From assembly GCF_017583065.1 (NCBI RefSeq), contig NZ_JAGEVL010000005.1, positions 310,001 through 374,000 of the forward strand: a stretch of DNA of 64,000 nt, read 5' to 3'. Numbering within the stretch: the stretch's first letter is position 1; each line of letters begins with the position of its first letter. The stretch is from Staphylococcus shinii (GTDB taxonomy: Bacteria > Bacillota > Bacilli > Staphylococcales > Staphylococcaceae). The translations under genes and the position numbers were made by a program. The notes beneath the pieces were generated by a model, which did no database searches, was not told where the DNA came from, and saw only the letters and a program-made list of their open reading frames with translations. This document shows positions 45,913 to 54,673 of the stretch, one piece after another.

Positions 45913-46011
45913 GGTCCTAACCTCCCAATTAAGTTGTCGAAAGTATAACAAATTAAAGATAATAATTAAATGAAAATTTTGAAAATTTAGAGTTGTATAA
46001 AGTTCAGATTT

Positions 46012-46025
46012 TGTAAACGTTTTAA
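46012..46025 (+). promoter_or_regulatory. candidate cre site upstream of the second SDR gene
   Basis: TGTAAACGTTTTAA fits TGWAARCGYTWNCW at 13 of 14 positions, 108 bases before the SDR start and in the divergent region to the AbgT gene. Confidence 0.45.
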
Positions 46026-46132
46026 TTTAAAAGAACTAATAAATGAAGTTTTGTAGGCAATTAAAAAAGGAAGTACATAATTGAGATACGTTAAAAAATA
46101 AAGTGTATTTTAAAAAGGAGTCGTGAGTAATA

Positions 46133-46951
46133 ATGGGAAGATTAGAAGATAAAGTAGCTGTATTAACAGGAGTGAGCACAGGTATTGGTGCAGCTACCGC
46201 GCATGTTTTAGCTAAAGAAGGTGCTCATGTCATAGCAGTAGATATCTCGGAAAAAGTACATGATACGGTTAAAGAAATTAATAATGCGGGATATAAAGCT
46301 TCAGGTTACACTGTTGATGTTTCAGATGAACATGCAGTAGAACGATTTGCAGAAGCTATTAAAGAAAAATTTTCAACAATCGATGTACTCTTCAATAATG
46401 CAGGTGTTGATAATGCTGCTGGTAGGATACATGAATATCCTGTAGAAGTCTTCGATAAAATAATGGGAGTCGATCTTAGAGGTACCTTTTTAATGACTAA
46501 GTTTTTCTTACCATTAATGATGGATGAAGGTGGTTCTATTATTAACACTTCGTCATTCTCAGGTTTAGCTGCAGACTTAAATCGTTCTGGATATAATGCT
46601 GCAAAAGGTGGTGTGATTAATTTTACACGTTCAACTGCGATAGAATATGGACGTGAAAATATTAGAGCTAATGCGATTGCACCAGGTACTATTGAAACGC
46701 CGCTTGTTGATAAATTGACTGGTACTGCTGAAGAAGAATCTGGTAAAGCATTTAGAGAAAATCAAAAATGGGTCACTCCATTAGGCAGATTAGGAACTCC
46801 TGAAGAAATTGGGAAACTTGTTGCATTCTTAGCATCAGACGATAGTTCGTTTATTACTGGTGAAACGATTACCATTGATGGCGGTGTAATGGCTTATACA
46901 TGGCCTGGTGAAATGTTAAGTGATGATAGTTGGAAAAACACGACTAAATAA
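46133..46951 (+). CDS. short-chain dehydrogenase/reductase
   Basis: A 272-residue classical SDR. The cofactor motif is TGVSTGIG (13-20), with an acidic residue after the second strand (AVDIS), which suggests NAD(H). NNAG (about 88), the catalytic Ser (about 140), YNAAKGG (Tyr about 154, Lys about 158) and the C-terminal SFITGETITIDGG are intact. The end (YTWPGEMLSDDSW) is longer than in most relatives. The ATG is behind AAAGGAG. A terminator follows. A physiological substrate is not evident; the family includes glucose/ribitol dehydrogenase-like and 2,5-dichloro-diol-type enzymes. Confidence 0.85.
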   Translation: MGRLEDKVAVLTGVSTGIGAATAHVLAKEGAHVIAVDISEKVHDTVKEINNAGYKASGYTVDVSDEHAVERFAEAIKEKFSTIDVLFNNAGVDNAAGRIHEYPVEVFDKIMGVDLRGTFLMTKFFLPLMMDEGGSIINTSSFSGLAADLNRSGYNAAKGGVINFTRSTAIEYGRENIRANAIAPGTIETPLVDKLTGTAEEESGKAFRENQKWVTPLGRLGTPEEIGKLVAFLASDDSSFITGETITIDGGVMAYTWPGEMLSDDSWKNTTK

Positions 46952-46992
46952 AACAAGCAATTTTTAATAAGAAACAAAATAATTATATCAAG

Positions 46993-47036
46993 AAGCGAGG
47001 CTAAGACAATTAATTTGTCCCAGCCTCGCTTTATTA
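46993..47036. terminator. terminator between the SDR and the M42 peptidase
   Basis: AAGCGAGGCT (46993-47002) pairs with AGCCTCGCTT (47022-47031), with inner GACAA / TTGTC, followed by TATTAAT. It has the GTCCCAG motif common in staphylococcal terminators. Confidence 0.8.
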
Positions 47037-47115
47037 ATGGCAGTAGCTTAAATTCACACTCTAGGTTTTGTATGTGTTGATTGTATTATATCTTTTAGCG
47101 TAGTGTGTAGAAATA

Positions 47116-48192
47116 TTACCAAATAATTTCTTCTACAACGTCATCATTTAAAGATTTAACAATTTCAGTCACAAGTGCGACTGAATTTTTATAATCATCA
47201 GTGTGTAGTACTGACACGTTTGAATGCATATAACGTAATGCGACACCAATGGAAACAGTTGGTATACCTTCATTCGCAACGTGTATGCTACCAGCATCAG
47301 TACCGCCACCAGCTGTAGTATCTAATTGAATAGAAATGTTATGTTTCTTAGCTATTTCTTTAATATGTTTGGTAAAGCCGATGTGTCCAATATTAGAAGC
47401 ATCCATGATAATGACAACAGGTCCGTTGCCAATAGCTGTATCACTAACTTGCCCAGACATGCCGGGTGTATCGTATGCAATTGCAACGTCAACAGCGATT
47501 GCTAAGTCTGGTTTGATTTTATTAGCAGCAACTTTTGCCCCGCGTAAACCAACTTCTTCTTGTACATTTGCGCCAGCCACTAAATTAATATCGATAGCAT
47601 CATTTTTTAATTGTTGTAAAACATCAACGGCAAGCGCGCATCCGTAGCGATTATCAAAAGCTTTTGCAGTTAAATATTTGTTGTTCGCTAATGTTTCAAA
47701 TTCACTATACGGTGTAATCATATTTCCAATTTCTATACCGAATTGCTCGGCTTCTTTTTTACTTTTAACGCCGATATCGATAAACATTTCTTTCATATCA
47801 ATTGTTTTTTTACGCTCTTCAGGTGATAGTACATGAGGTGGTTTAGAACCGATAATTCCTCTGATTTTCTTACCTTTGTCTGTTGTAACAGTAACTTTTT
47901 GTGACAACATGACTTGATTCCACCAACCGCCGATTGGAGTGAATTTTAAAAATCCATCATTATCAATTTTAGTAACGATGAAACCAATCTCATCTAAATG
48001 CCCAGCAACCATTAATATTTTGTTACCATTTATTGCGGATTTTTTACCAAAAATACCACCAAGGTTATCTTCTACAATTTCATCACTAACAGGTTTTAAA
48101 TAATCATGCATTAAAGCTTTCACTTTCATTTCATGACCTGCGATGCCATCGACATCAGTTAAAGATTTTAATAGTTCTACTGATTGATTCAT
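47116..48192 (-). CDS. M42-family aminopeptidase (glutamyl aminopeptidase-like)
   Basis: A 358-residue cytosolic di-metal aminopeptidase. Metal ligands are visible in MVAGHLDEIGF (His and Asp, about 65-67), AFDNRYGCALA (Asp about 180), the catalytic Glu pair NVQEEVGLRGA (about 212-213), VAIAYDTP (Asp about 235) and the final His in ALRYMHSNVSVLH. This is the PepA/YsdC/FrvX group cleaving N-terminal residues from small peptides. Length is normal. It is monocistronic, start behind TGGGAGGG. Confidence 0.9.
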   Translation of the reverse strand: MNQSVELLKSLTDVDGIAGHEMKVKALMHDYLKPVSDEIVEDNLGGIFGKKSAINGNKILMVAGHLDEIGFIVTKIDNDGFLKFTPIGGWWNQVMLSQKVTVTTDKGKKIRGIIGSKPPHVLSPEERKKTIDMKEMFIDIGVKSKKEAEQFGIEIGNMITPYSEFETLANNKYLTAKAFDNRYGCALAVDVLQQLKNDAIDINLVAGANVQEEVGLRGAKVAANKIKPDLAIAVDVAIAYDTPGMSGQVSDTAIGNGPVVIIMDASNIGHIGFTKHIKEIAKKHNISIQLDTTAGGGTDAGSIHVANEGIPTVSIGVALRYMHSNVSVLHTDDYKNSVALVTEIVKSLNDDVVEEIIW

Positions 48193-48391
48193 ATTAACCC
48201 TCCCAAGTTTGATTTATAGATATATTTTACCATTTTAAGATTAATACCATATAGTCATTTGATTTAAATAAAAATTGATAAGAACTGCATAAATCTAAAA
48301 ATAAATCTTACTAATTTACTAAGATTAAAAATGTGCAATAAATCAGGAATCATGTTTCAATAAATATAATAGATAAATTGGAGGGGTTAAA

Positions 48392-48910
48392 ATGACAAAA
48401 GTTAATCATCTTACATTAGGTTCAAATGAAGCGCCAATTCAAGTCGAATCTTTTATTAATTTTGCATGTCCATATTGTAAGAACTATTTTAGAGCTGCAG
48501 ACAAGGCACTCAAACCATTTATTGAGGCAGGTAAAGTGCAACATGTGGTCAAACATTTTGATAAAACTAAGCAAGCCTTATTAAAAGGGACGGTTGCAAA
48601 TATTCATTTAAATTATCAAAAAGTTGATGAAACGATAGAAATTATACGTGATTTATACGATACACAAGATGAATGGAAAAAGAGCTTTACTGCAATTGAA
48701 GATAAAATGACTCAAACACTTAATTTAACACCTAACAAAGAAGCAGATGAACGTTCACTAGCAATTAATGAAGAAACATTTGAGCGTGGTATTAAAGGCA
48801 TCCCAACTGTATTTATTAATGAAGTTCAATTTGAGTTTAACCCATTAAAAGATGAACAGAGTGAAATAGAGGCATTGATTACGGACAAAATAACCCAATT
48901 AAGCAAATAA
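48392..48910 (+). CDS. cytosolic DsbA-like thioredoxin-fold protein
   Basis: A 172-residue thioredoxin-fold protein with the active site CPYC (C26-C29) and the cis-proline segment GIKGIPTVFINEVQF (about 133-147), which places it in the DsbA/FrnE-like group. There is no signal peptide or lipobox, so it works in the cytosol, unlike lipoprotein DsbA of S. aureus. Partner unknown. The ATG follows TGGAGGGG. The gene is separate, with a strong terminator. Confidence 0.8.
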   Translation: MTKVNHLTLGSNEAPIQVESFINFACPYCKNYFRAADKALKPFIEAGKVQHVVKHFDKTKQALLKGTVANIHLNYQKVDETIEIIRDLYDTQDEWKKSFTAIEDKMTQTLNLTPNKEADERSLAINEETFERGIKGIPTVFINEVQFEFNPLKDEQSEIEALITDKITQLSK

Positions 48911-48913
48911 ATA

Positions 48914-48960
48914 AAAACACTATGACAAACAATTCGAAACGATTGTCATAGTGTTTTTAT
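48914..48960. terminator. bidirectional terminator
   Basis: AAAAACACTATGACAA (48914-48929) pairs with TTGTCATAGTGTTTTT (48943-48958). It separates the convergent DsbA-like and GltB-like genes. Confidence 0.88.
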
Positions 48961-48963
48961 TTT

Positions 48964-50547
48964 CTATACATGTTCTATCAATTTTAATTTATAGTCTTGG
49001 ATAGATTGAATACTACCATCTTTATTTTTAATAATAATATGCTCTTTAGTAATTTGTGTCGGTGATTCCACACCAACTGCAGCTGCGATATTAAATAAAC
49101 CTTCATGCAAACTTGTTACAAAATTTGTGACACGATATTTTTTCTCATCAATAATTAGGCCTTTTTCTCTTTTTGGGTCAGTAGTGGCAACGCCTACTGG
49201 ACAAGTGTTCATATGACATTGTTGACTCATAATACAACCTACACTAATCATCATGCCACGAGCTATGTTGATTAAATCTGCACCTAGACCAAGTGCAATC
49301 GCAATCTTATCTGGTGTGATTAATTTGCCTGAAGCAAAAATTTTGATGCGATCTCGAATGCCGTACTTTTCAAGTAAAGAAGTAAGTATAGGCAGTGCTG
49401 TGAAAAGAGGTAAACCTACGCCATCTTCTAACTCTTGGAAAGTTGCACCAGTTCCTCCTTCTCCACCATCTATTGTTATAAAGTTTGGATATTGGTGTGT
49501 ATCAACCATTGAGCGCACTAGGTCTTCTACCTCTGAGACCTTGCTAATTACTATTTTAAAGCCAACAGGTTTTTGACCAAGTTGTTGTAATTGATGTACC
49601 CAAGAAAGTAATGCAACCGGATTATCGATTTGATCAAAACGATTAGGTGAATTTATAGTTTTCCATGGCTCAACTTTACGAATTTTTGCAATTTCTTCAG
49701 TAACTTTGTTTCCTTGCATATGGCCGCCCCTTGTTTTAGCGCCTTGAGCTAGTTTGATTTCAAAAGCTTTAATTCTTGATTGTCGTGATAAATGTGTAAA
49801 GGCGTCTATATCAAAATCACCTTGTTTATCACGGACTCCGAATAGACCAGGCCCGATTTGGAAAATAATATCTACATCACCAGAAAGATGGTGTTTTGAT
49901 AGTCCACCTTCACCTGTATTCATCCATGTACCAGCTTGTCCCAAACCTTTAGAAAGGGCAGTAATAGCATGACTGCCTAATGCCCCGTAACTCATACCAG
50001 ATTGTCCGACTAATCGTTTTAGTTTGAAAGGTTGTTCAAGCTCTGGTCCGAGTATAATTTGATTATCGTCTGATAAATAGTAAGGGTCGATTTCTGTTTT
50101 TATTCTATGCTCGTCACGATCAAATAGACGTTCATTATCTATTTGATAAATAAAAGAAGATATCATAGGTGATTGATCGATGTGTAATTCTGAGGATTGT
50201 AATGGAAACATAGTATTTTGAATATAAAAACCATCTTCATAATCGCGTTGAGTACCAAAACTTGTCATTCTGGAATTATATTTGCCTGCTAAAACGATAT
50301 TAGTGAAATCATTTCTAGAAAAAGGTTTACCTTTAGTATCAGCCAAAAAGAGATATTGACGTAATTCAGGCCCTATTTTCTCACCAAAATAACGTATTCT
50401 AGCTAATAAAGGATAATTACGTAATACGCTATGTTGTTTTTGGCGTTTATCTTTAAATAGTAATAGTGCACCTACAATAAGACCACTTAATAAAAATAAA
50501 ACAATGATTATATTAACAATAAACTGTAGTACGGTTAATATTGTCAT
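48964..50547 (-). CDS. FMN-binding glutamate synthase-like protein
   Basis: A 527-residue protein with an N-terminal membrane anchor (about 4-30) followed by the synthase domain of GltB. Seen are GMSYGALGSHA, NTGEGGLSKHH, RGGHMQGNKVTEEIA, IDGGEGGTGATF (FMN phosphate site) and the three-cysteine stretch CIMSQQCHMNTCPVG that binds the [3Fe-4S] cluster. The glutaminase domain and C-terminal GXGXG domain of full GltB are absent. Such YerD-type proteins have uncertain substrates. The start MTILTV is behind GGGGGGAT; five upstream codons are rejected. Confidence 0.87.
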   Translation of the reverse strand: MTILTVLQFIVNIIIVLFLLSGLIVGALLLFKDKRQKQHSVLRNYPLLARIRYFGEKIGPELRQYLFLADTKGKPFSRNDFTNIVLAGKYNSRMTSFGTQRDYEDGFYIQNTMFPLQSSELHIDQSPMISSFIYQIDNERLFDRDEHRIKTEIDPYYLSDDNQIILGPELEQPFKLKRLVGQSGMSYGALGSHAITALSKGLGQAGTWMNTGEGGLSKHHLSGDVDIIFQIGPGLFGVRDKQGDFDIDAFTHLSRQSRIKAFEIKLAQGAKTRGGHMQGNKVTEEIAKIRKVEPWKTINSPNRFDQIDNPVALLSWVHQLQQLGQKPVGFKIVISKVSEVEDLVRSMVDTHQYPNFITIDGGEGGTGATFQELEDGVGLPLFTALPILTSLLEKYGIRDRIKIFASGKLITPDKIAIALGLGADLINIARGMMISVGCIMSQQCHMNTCPVGVATTDPKREKGLIIDEKKYRVTNFVTSLHEGLFNIAAAVGVESPTQITKEHIIIKNKDGSIQSIQDYKLKLIEHV

Positions 50548-50733
50548 AAAACATCCCCCCATATAACTATATGTTACAACAAAATGATCATTTTACAATA
50601 AAATAGCTAATGAAAAAGCCACTTAATATTAAAGTTCTAAACAATGAAATGATATAGAAAAATTTATAAAATATATATAAGTGATTTGAATCATGATATA
50701 TTTGCAATATATAAATATAAAGGAAGGTGTCTT

Positions 50734-51510
50734 ATGGATGAGGAATCAATGTTAAAAAGCACGAAGCAATTACAAGAAAAAAACAAATGGCAGAGTAAGC
50801 ATATTATGAAAAGAGATTTCTGGCTTATTCCTTTTTATATACTATTCAATCAAGTTGTACCTTTAATTGTCTTAGCTGTAATATTTGGCGTTTCTTTTTT
50901 ATTTAATATTAAAAATGCAGTTGCAGACAATGATTATAGGATTGTAAGTACCGTAATCTCTGAAATTATTATTTTGCTAAGTTTTTATTTAATCCATAAG
51001 AAGCATCGATTAGTACCGATTGCGATGAATCGTTTTAAGAAAAGTAAACAATATTTATTAATGATTTTGGCTACTTATATCGTTTCAATTGTATTAATTA
51101 CTGGGTATGAATGGGCGACGGATTTTTTGCCTAAATCACTTCAATATGGCGAGACTCAAAATCAAATGTTATTAGAAGAGTTGTTTGATAATAATTGGAT
51201 GTTACCGCTATTATTTATAGATATAGTCATTTTAACGTCTTTTATTGAAGAATTAATATTTAGGCATTTAATAATTCATGAATTAGGTAAAAAAATAACC
51301 TATGGTTTTGCTACGGTTCTATCAATAATCCTTTTTGCATGTATACATGTTATGGGAGCCACGTCTCCTTTTGAAATAGGAAGTTATATTATAATTGGTG
51401 CCAGTCTTGCCTTTGTTTATCTAAAAAGTGGCATGAATTTGGCCGTTTCTATCACGCTGCATAGTTTAAATAATTTTATATCATTTATAACGATTGTTAT
51501 TTTAAAATAA
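50734..51510 (+). CDS. CPBP-family intramembrane metalloprotease
   Basis: A 258-residue membrane protein with about six to seven segments. The CPBP/Rce1 motifs are intact: EELIFRHLI (Glu-Glu and Arg, about 172-180), FACIHVMGA (His, about 204) and the late LHSLNNFISF (His and Asn, about 240-247). Relatives are prenyl-protein proteases or bacteriocin-immunity-type and stress proteins. The ATG at 50734 follows AAGGAAGG; an upstream in-frame ATG at 50686 has no such site. It is not next to a bacteriocin gene. Confidence 0.85.
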   Translation: MDEESMLKSTKQLQEKNKWQSKHIMKRDFWLIPFYILFNQVVPLIVLAVIFGVSFLFNIKNAVADNDYRIVSTVISEIIILLSFYLIHKKHRLVPIAMNRFKKSKQYLLMILATYIVSIVLITGYEWATDFLPKSLQYGETQNQMLLEELFDNNWMLPLLFIDIVILTSFIEELIFRHLIIHELGKKITYGFATVLSIILFACIHVMGATSPFEIGSYIIIGASLAFVYLKSGMNLAVSITLHSLNNFISFITIVILK

Positions 51511-51614
51511 CTTTTAATCAGGTAGTGTTAAGTTATATTTTCTTAGAAATTGGTTATTTATATCATGTGTTAGGGAATAATGATGAATAAAGCAAATCTT
51601 AGGGAGGCTGTAGC

Positions 51615-52265
51615 ATGTTAGAACTGAAAAATGTTTCATATCATGTTGATAAACGTGACATCATCAACAATATTTCTTTGAAAATTGAACAAGGAGAAAC
51701 CATTGCGATTGTAGGCCCTTCAGGGAGTGGGAAAAGTACACTAATGCGTTTGATTAATAATTTAATCAGTCCTACAGAAGGGGAAATCTATTTGAATGGT
51801 AAGCCTTATGAGCAAATTAGCCCAGAAACATTGCGTATGAAAATTAGTTATTTGTTACAAGAAAGCGACTTGTTTGATAGAACTATAGGAGAAAATTTAG
51901 CTTTTCCAGCAGAAGTACGCAATGAGAAATTTGACCGTAAAAGAGCAAAATATTTATTGAAGACAGTTGGTTTGGGCCATTACAATTTTAATACAAGAGT
52001 AGATCATTTATCCGGTGGTGAAAGACAGAGAATAACAATAGCAAGACAGTTGATGTACAAACCACAGATGTTGTTGTTAGATGAAGCGACTAGTGCACTA
52101 GATAAGCAAAATAGTGAAAAAATTGAAAAACTAATTTTTAATATGGCCAAAGAAGGAGTCTCAATTTTGTGGATTACACATAGTAATGAACAAAGTAGTA
52201 GGCATTTCAAGAAAAGGATTAAAATCGTTGAAGGTCGAATTGAGCAGGAGGATGATTTATCATGA
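51615..52265 (+). CDS. fetA: ABC transporter ATP-binding protein FetA-like
   Basis: A 216-residue ATPase. Walker A GPSGSGKST (about 35-43), Q-loop LLQESDLFDR, signature LSGGERQR (about 134-141), Walker B MLLLDEATSALD and the switch histidine (ITHS) are intact. With the membrane protein downstream it is equivalent to YbbL-YbbM / FetAB, which helps export iron or maintain metal homeostasis under oxidative stress in E. coli. Reading frames overlap by four bases (ATGA). ATG behind GGGAGG. Confidence 0.88.
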   Translation: MLELKNVSYHVDKRDIINNISLKIEQGETIAIVGPSGSGKSTLMRLINNLISPTEGEIYLNGKPYEQISPETLRMKISYLLQESDLFDRTIGENLAFPAEVRNEKFDRKRAKYLLKTVGLGHYNFNTRVDHLSGGERQRITIARQLMYKPQMLLLDEATSALDKQNSEKIEKLIFNMAKEGVSILWITHSNEQSSRHFKKRIKIVEGRIEQEDDLS

Positions 52266-53035
52266 GTACAACTGCGTTAGCATTAACCGGTCTTCTGTTA
52301 CTATTCCCTATCATTGTCTCTTATAAAGAAAAATTACATATAATTAAAGATTTATTAATTGCTACATTACGTGCAGTAGTACAACTTGTTATTTTGGGAT
52401 ATCTCTTACATTTTATTTTTGGAGTGAATCAAAAGTGGTTACTGCTTACATTTGTATTGATAATTATTGTAAACGCTTCTTGGAATACAATAAGTAGGGC
52501 ATCACCAGTAATGCATCATGTGTTTTGGATTTCATTTATAGCTATATTCGTTGGTGTTGCCTTGCCATTAGTTGGAGTAATCCTGACTGGTGCGATACAG
52601 TTCAAACCCAATGAAGTTATACCGATTGCAGGTATGTTGGGAAGTAATGGTTTGATAGCCATCAACTTGGCTTATCAAAATTTAGATAAAGAATTTGTAA
52701 AAGAAATGAGTCAAATCGAAGCTAAATTAGCTTTAGGTGCAAACCCTAAATTGTCCTCTAAGGCAACAATTAGGAACAGCATTAAAACAGCGATTGTACC
52801 GACGATTGATTCTGTAAAAACATATGGTATCGTCTCTATACCTGGTATGATGACAGGATTGATATTAGGTGGCGTTGCACCATTAGAAGCAGTGAAGTTT
52901 CAGTTAATGGTTGTATTTATCCATACAACTGCGACGATTATGTCAGCTTTAATTGCGACATACTTAAGCTATAAACAATTCTTTAATCATCGAGATCAAC
53001 TGATTGGGCGTCATCTACATACGGAAGATAGATAA
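52262..53035 (+). CDS. fetB: ABC transporter permease FetB-like (UPF0014)
   Basis: A 257-residue permease of the UPF0014/YbbM family with about seven membrane segments. Conserved parts are LRAVVQLVILGYLLHFIF, PIAGMLGSNGLIAINLAYQ, the coupling-loop EAKLALGANPKLSS and VSIPGMMTGLILGGVAPLEAVKFQ. It is the partner of the ATPase with which it shares four bases. Metal specificity cannot be seen from the sequence. Confidence 0.88.
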   Translation: MSTTALALTGLLLLFPIIVSYKEKLHIIKDLLIATLRAVVQLVILGYLLHFIFGVNQKWLLLTFVLIIIVNASWNTISRASPVMHHVFWISFIAIFVGVALPLVGVILTGAIQFKPNEVIPIAGMLGSNGLIAINLAYQNLDKEFVKEMSQIEAKLALGANPKLSSKATIRNSIKTAIVPTIDSVKTYGIVSIPGMMTGLILGGVAPLEAVKFQLMVVFIHTTATIMSALIATYLSYKQFFNHRDQLIGRHLHTEDR

Positions 53036-53147
53036 TATGTAATCGAGTTATGATGACTTATTTAACTTCATATTTAAAATATTTGCGGATATTTAGTGAC
53101 TCATGTAAATTATAGTGGTATATATTCGGTTTATAATTGAGTCGCAG

Positions 53148-53184
53148 TACCAACAAAGCTACGTGTTTTGTTGGTATTTTTTGA
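53148..53184 (+). terminator. Rho-independent terminator after fetAB
   Basis: TACCAACAAA (53148-53157) pairs with TTTGTTGGTA (53167-53176), followed by TTTTTTG. Confidence 0.85.
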
Positions 53185-53269
53185 GTGTATCTCTAGAAAT
53201 TGTTGAATTTAAGTGTTTCAAAGACAAATAACCATCATAACACCATACAACTACTATCATTTTAAAATG

Positions 53270-53298
53270 TTCAAACGTATTGACGTATGGTTTATAAT
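53270..53298 (+). promoter_or_regulatory. sigma-A promoter of the MFS gene
   Basis: TTCAAA (53270-53275), 17 bases, TATAAT (53293-53298). The spacer holds the direct repeat ACGTATTGACGTAT, a possible regulator site. It is 49 bases before the ATG; the rest of the gap 53036-53346 contains only the fetB terminator. Confidence 0.6.
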
Positions 53299-53346
53299 AT
53301 AATGGTTATGTAAAAATAAAAATTTATAAAAGAGAGGAGTGAATCT

Positions 53347-54525
53347 ATGTCAGTGATGAGAATCGCAACATTCATTTTAAGTATATTTATTGTAGGTATG
53401 GTTGAAATGATGGTTGCTGGGATTATGAATCTAATGAGTAATGATTTACATGTCTCAGAAGCGATAGTAGGTCAGTTAGTGACACTGTATGCGATCACTT
53501 TTGCTATAGCAGGTCCAATCTTAGTAAAATTAACTAATCGCTTTTCACCGAGGCCAGTCTTGTTATGGGCGTTACTAACTTTTATTATAGGGAATGTAAT
53601 AATTGCTATGGCGCCTAATTTTTCAATCTTAGTATTTGGACGTATATTATCATCAGCTGCGGCAGCGTTAATCGTGGTGAAAATATTAGCATTAACGGCT
53701 TTATTAACAGCTCCACAGCATCGTGGGAAAATGATTGGTATTGTTTATTCAGGTTTTAGTGGTGCTAATGTATTTGGTGTACCTATTGGGACAATTATAG
53801 GTGACTTAGTAGGATGGAGATATACATTCTTATTTATTGTCGCAGTCAGCGTGCTAGTCGGTATACTAATGTACTTCTACGTACCACAACCGCAATTTCA
53901 AACACCTAAAACAGGTACAGAAACAACGCAACGTGCAAGTAGTTATTCTAAAATATTAAGACCGGCAGAAATTGTAAAATATTTGAGTATAACGTTTTTA
54001 CTACTCGTTGCCAATTCAGTGACATTTATTTATATTAATCCGTTGATGCTGAAAAGTGGCCATGATTTATCATTTGTGTCTATCGCATTGTTGATTAATG
54101 GTGTAGCAGGCGTAATAGGTACATCAATGGGTGGGTTCTTATCAGATAAACTCACAAGTAAACGTTGGTTAACGATTGCGACAACTATTTTTATTATTAT
54201 GATGTTAATCTTAAATGTCTTCTTACCGGGCACAGGTCTATTATTGATGGTTATCTTTATTTGGAATATCATGCAGTGGAGCACAAATCCAGCTGTACAA
54301 AGTGGTATCATTGAACATGTAGAGGGCGATACGAGCCAAGTTATGAGTTGGAACATGTCTAGTTTAAACGCAGGAATTGGTATAGGTGGGATTGTAGGTG
54401 GCTTAGTTGTTTCAAAAGTAGACGTTTTTGCAACAACTTACTTTAGTGCCGCGATTGCCTTATTAGCCTTTATATTAATCATTAGTTTAAAAAACGTGGC
54501 GAAATATAACAAAGTTCAAGCGTAA
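53347..54525 (+). CDS. MFS transporter, DHA1-type drug or sugar exporter
   Basis: A 392-residue protein with 12 predicted membrane segments. The loop 2-3 motif appears in altered form (LTNRFSPRPVLLW) and motif C in segment 5 (YSGFSGANVFGVPIGTIIG) marks it as an exporter of the AraJ/YdhP/NepI-like group. The ATG follows GAGAGGAG. Substrates of this group range from arabinose and purine ribosides to chloramphenicol; nothing here decides. It has its own promoter and terminator. Confidence 0.85.
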   Translation: MSVMRIATFILSIFIVGMVEMMVAGIMNLMSNDLHVSEAIVGQLVTLYAITFAIAGPILVKLTNRFSPRPVLLWALLTFIIGNVIIAMAPNFSILVFGRILSSAAAALIVVKILALTALLTAPQHRGKMIGIVYSGFSGANVFGVPIGTIIGDLVGWRYTFLFIVAVSVLVGILMYFYVPQPQFQTPKTGTETTQRASSYSKILRPAEIVKYLSITFLLLVANSVTFIYINPLMLKSGHDLSFVSIALLINGVAGVIGTSMGGFLSDKLTSKRWLTIATTIFIIMMLILNVFLPGTGLLLMVIFIWNIMQWSTNPAVQSGIIEHVEGDTSQVMSWNMSSLNAGIGIGGIVGGLVVSKVDVFATTYFSAAIALLAFILIISLKNVAKYNKVQA

Positions 54526-54583
54526 TGTTATATGATAACATGTGAAACTTACTTAGCATAAAGCAAATATTTTATATATAAAT

Positions 54584-54646
54584 AATGGGGACAGCTTCCG
54601 ACATATCAAGTAAAACTTGGTATCGGGTAGCTGTCCCCATTTTAAG
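54584..54646. terminator. terminator between MFS and citrate transporter genes
   Basis: AATGGGGACAGCT (54584-54596) pairs with AGCTGTCCCCATT (54629-54641), with a partly paired inner loop, followed by TTAAG. The genes are convergent. Confidence 0.8.
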
Positions 54647-54673
54647 TTCAAAAGTTCAATTTATATTCATAAC

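Noticed and set aside
52470-52484. cre-like TGTAAACGCTTCTT inside fetB
   Set aside because: It is within a conserved coding segment far from a promoter; a chance match is more likely.
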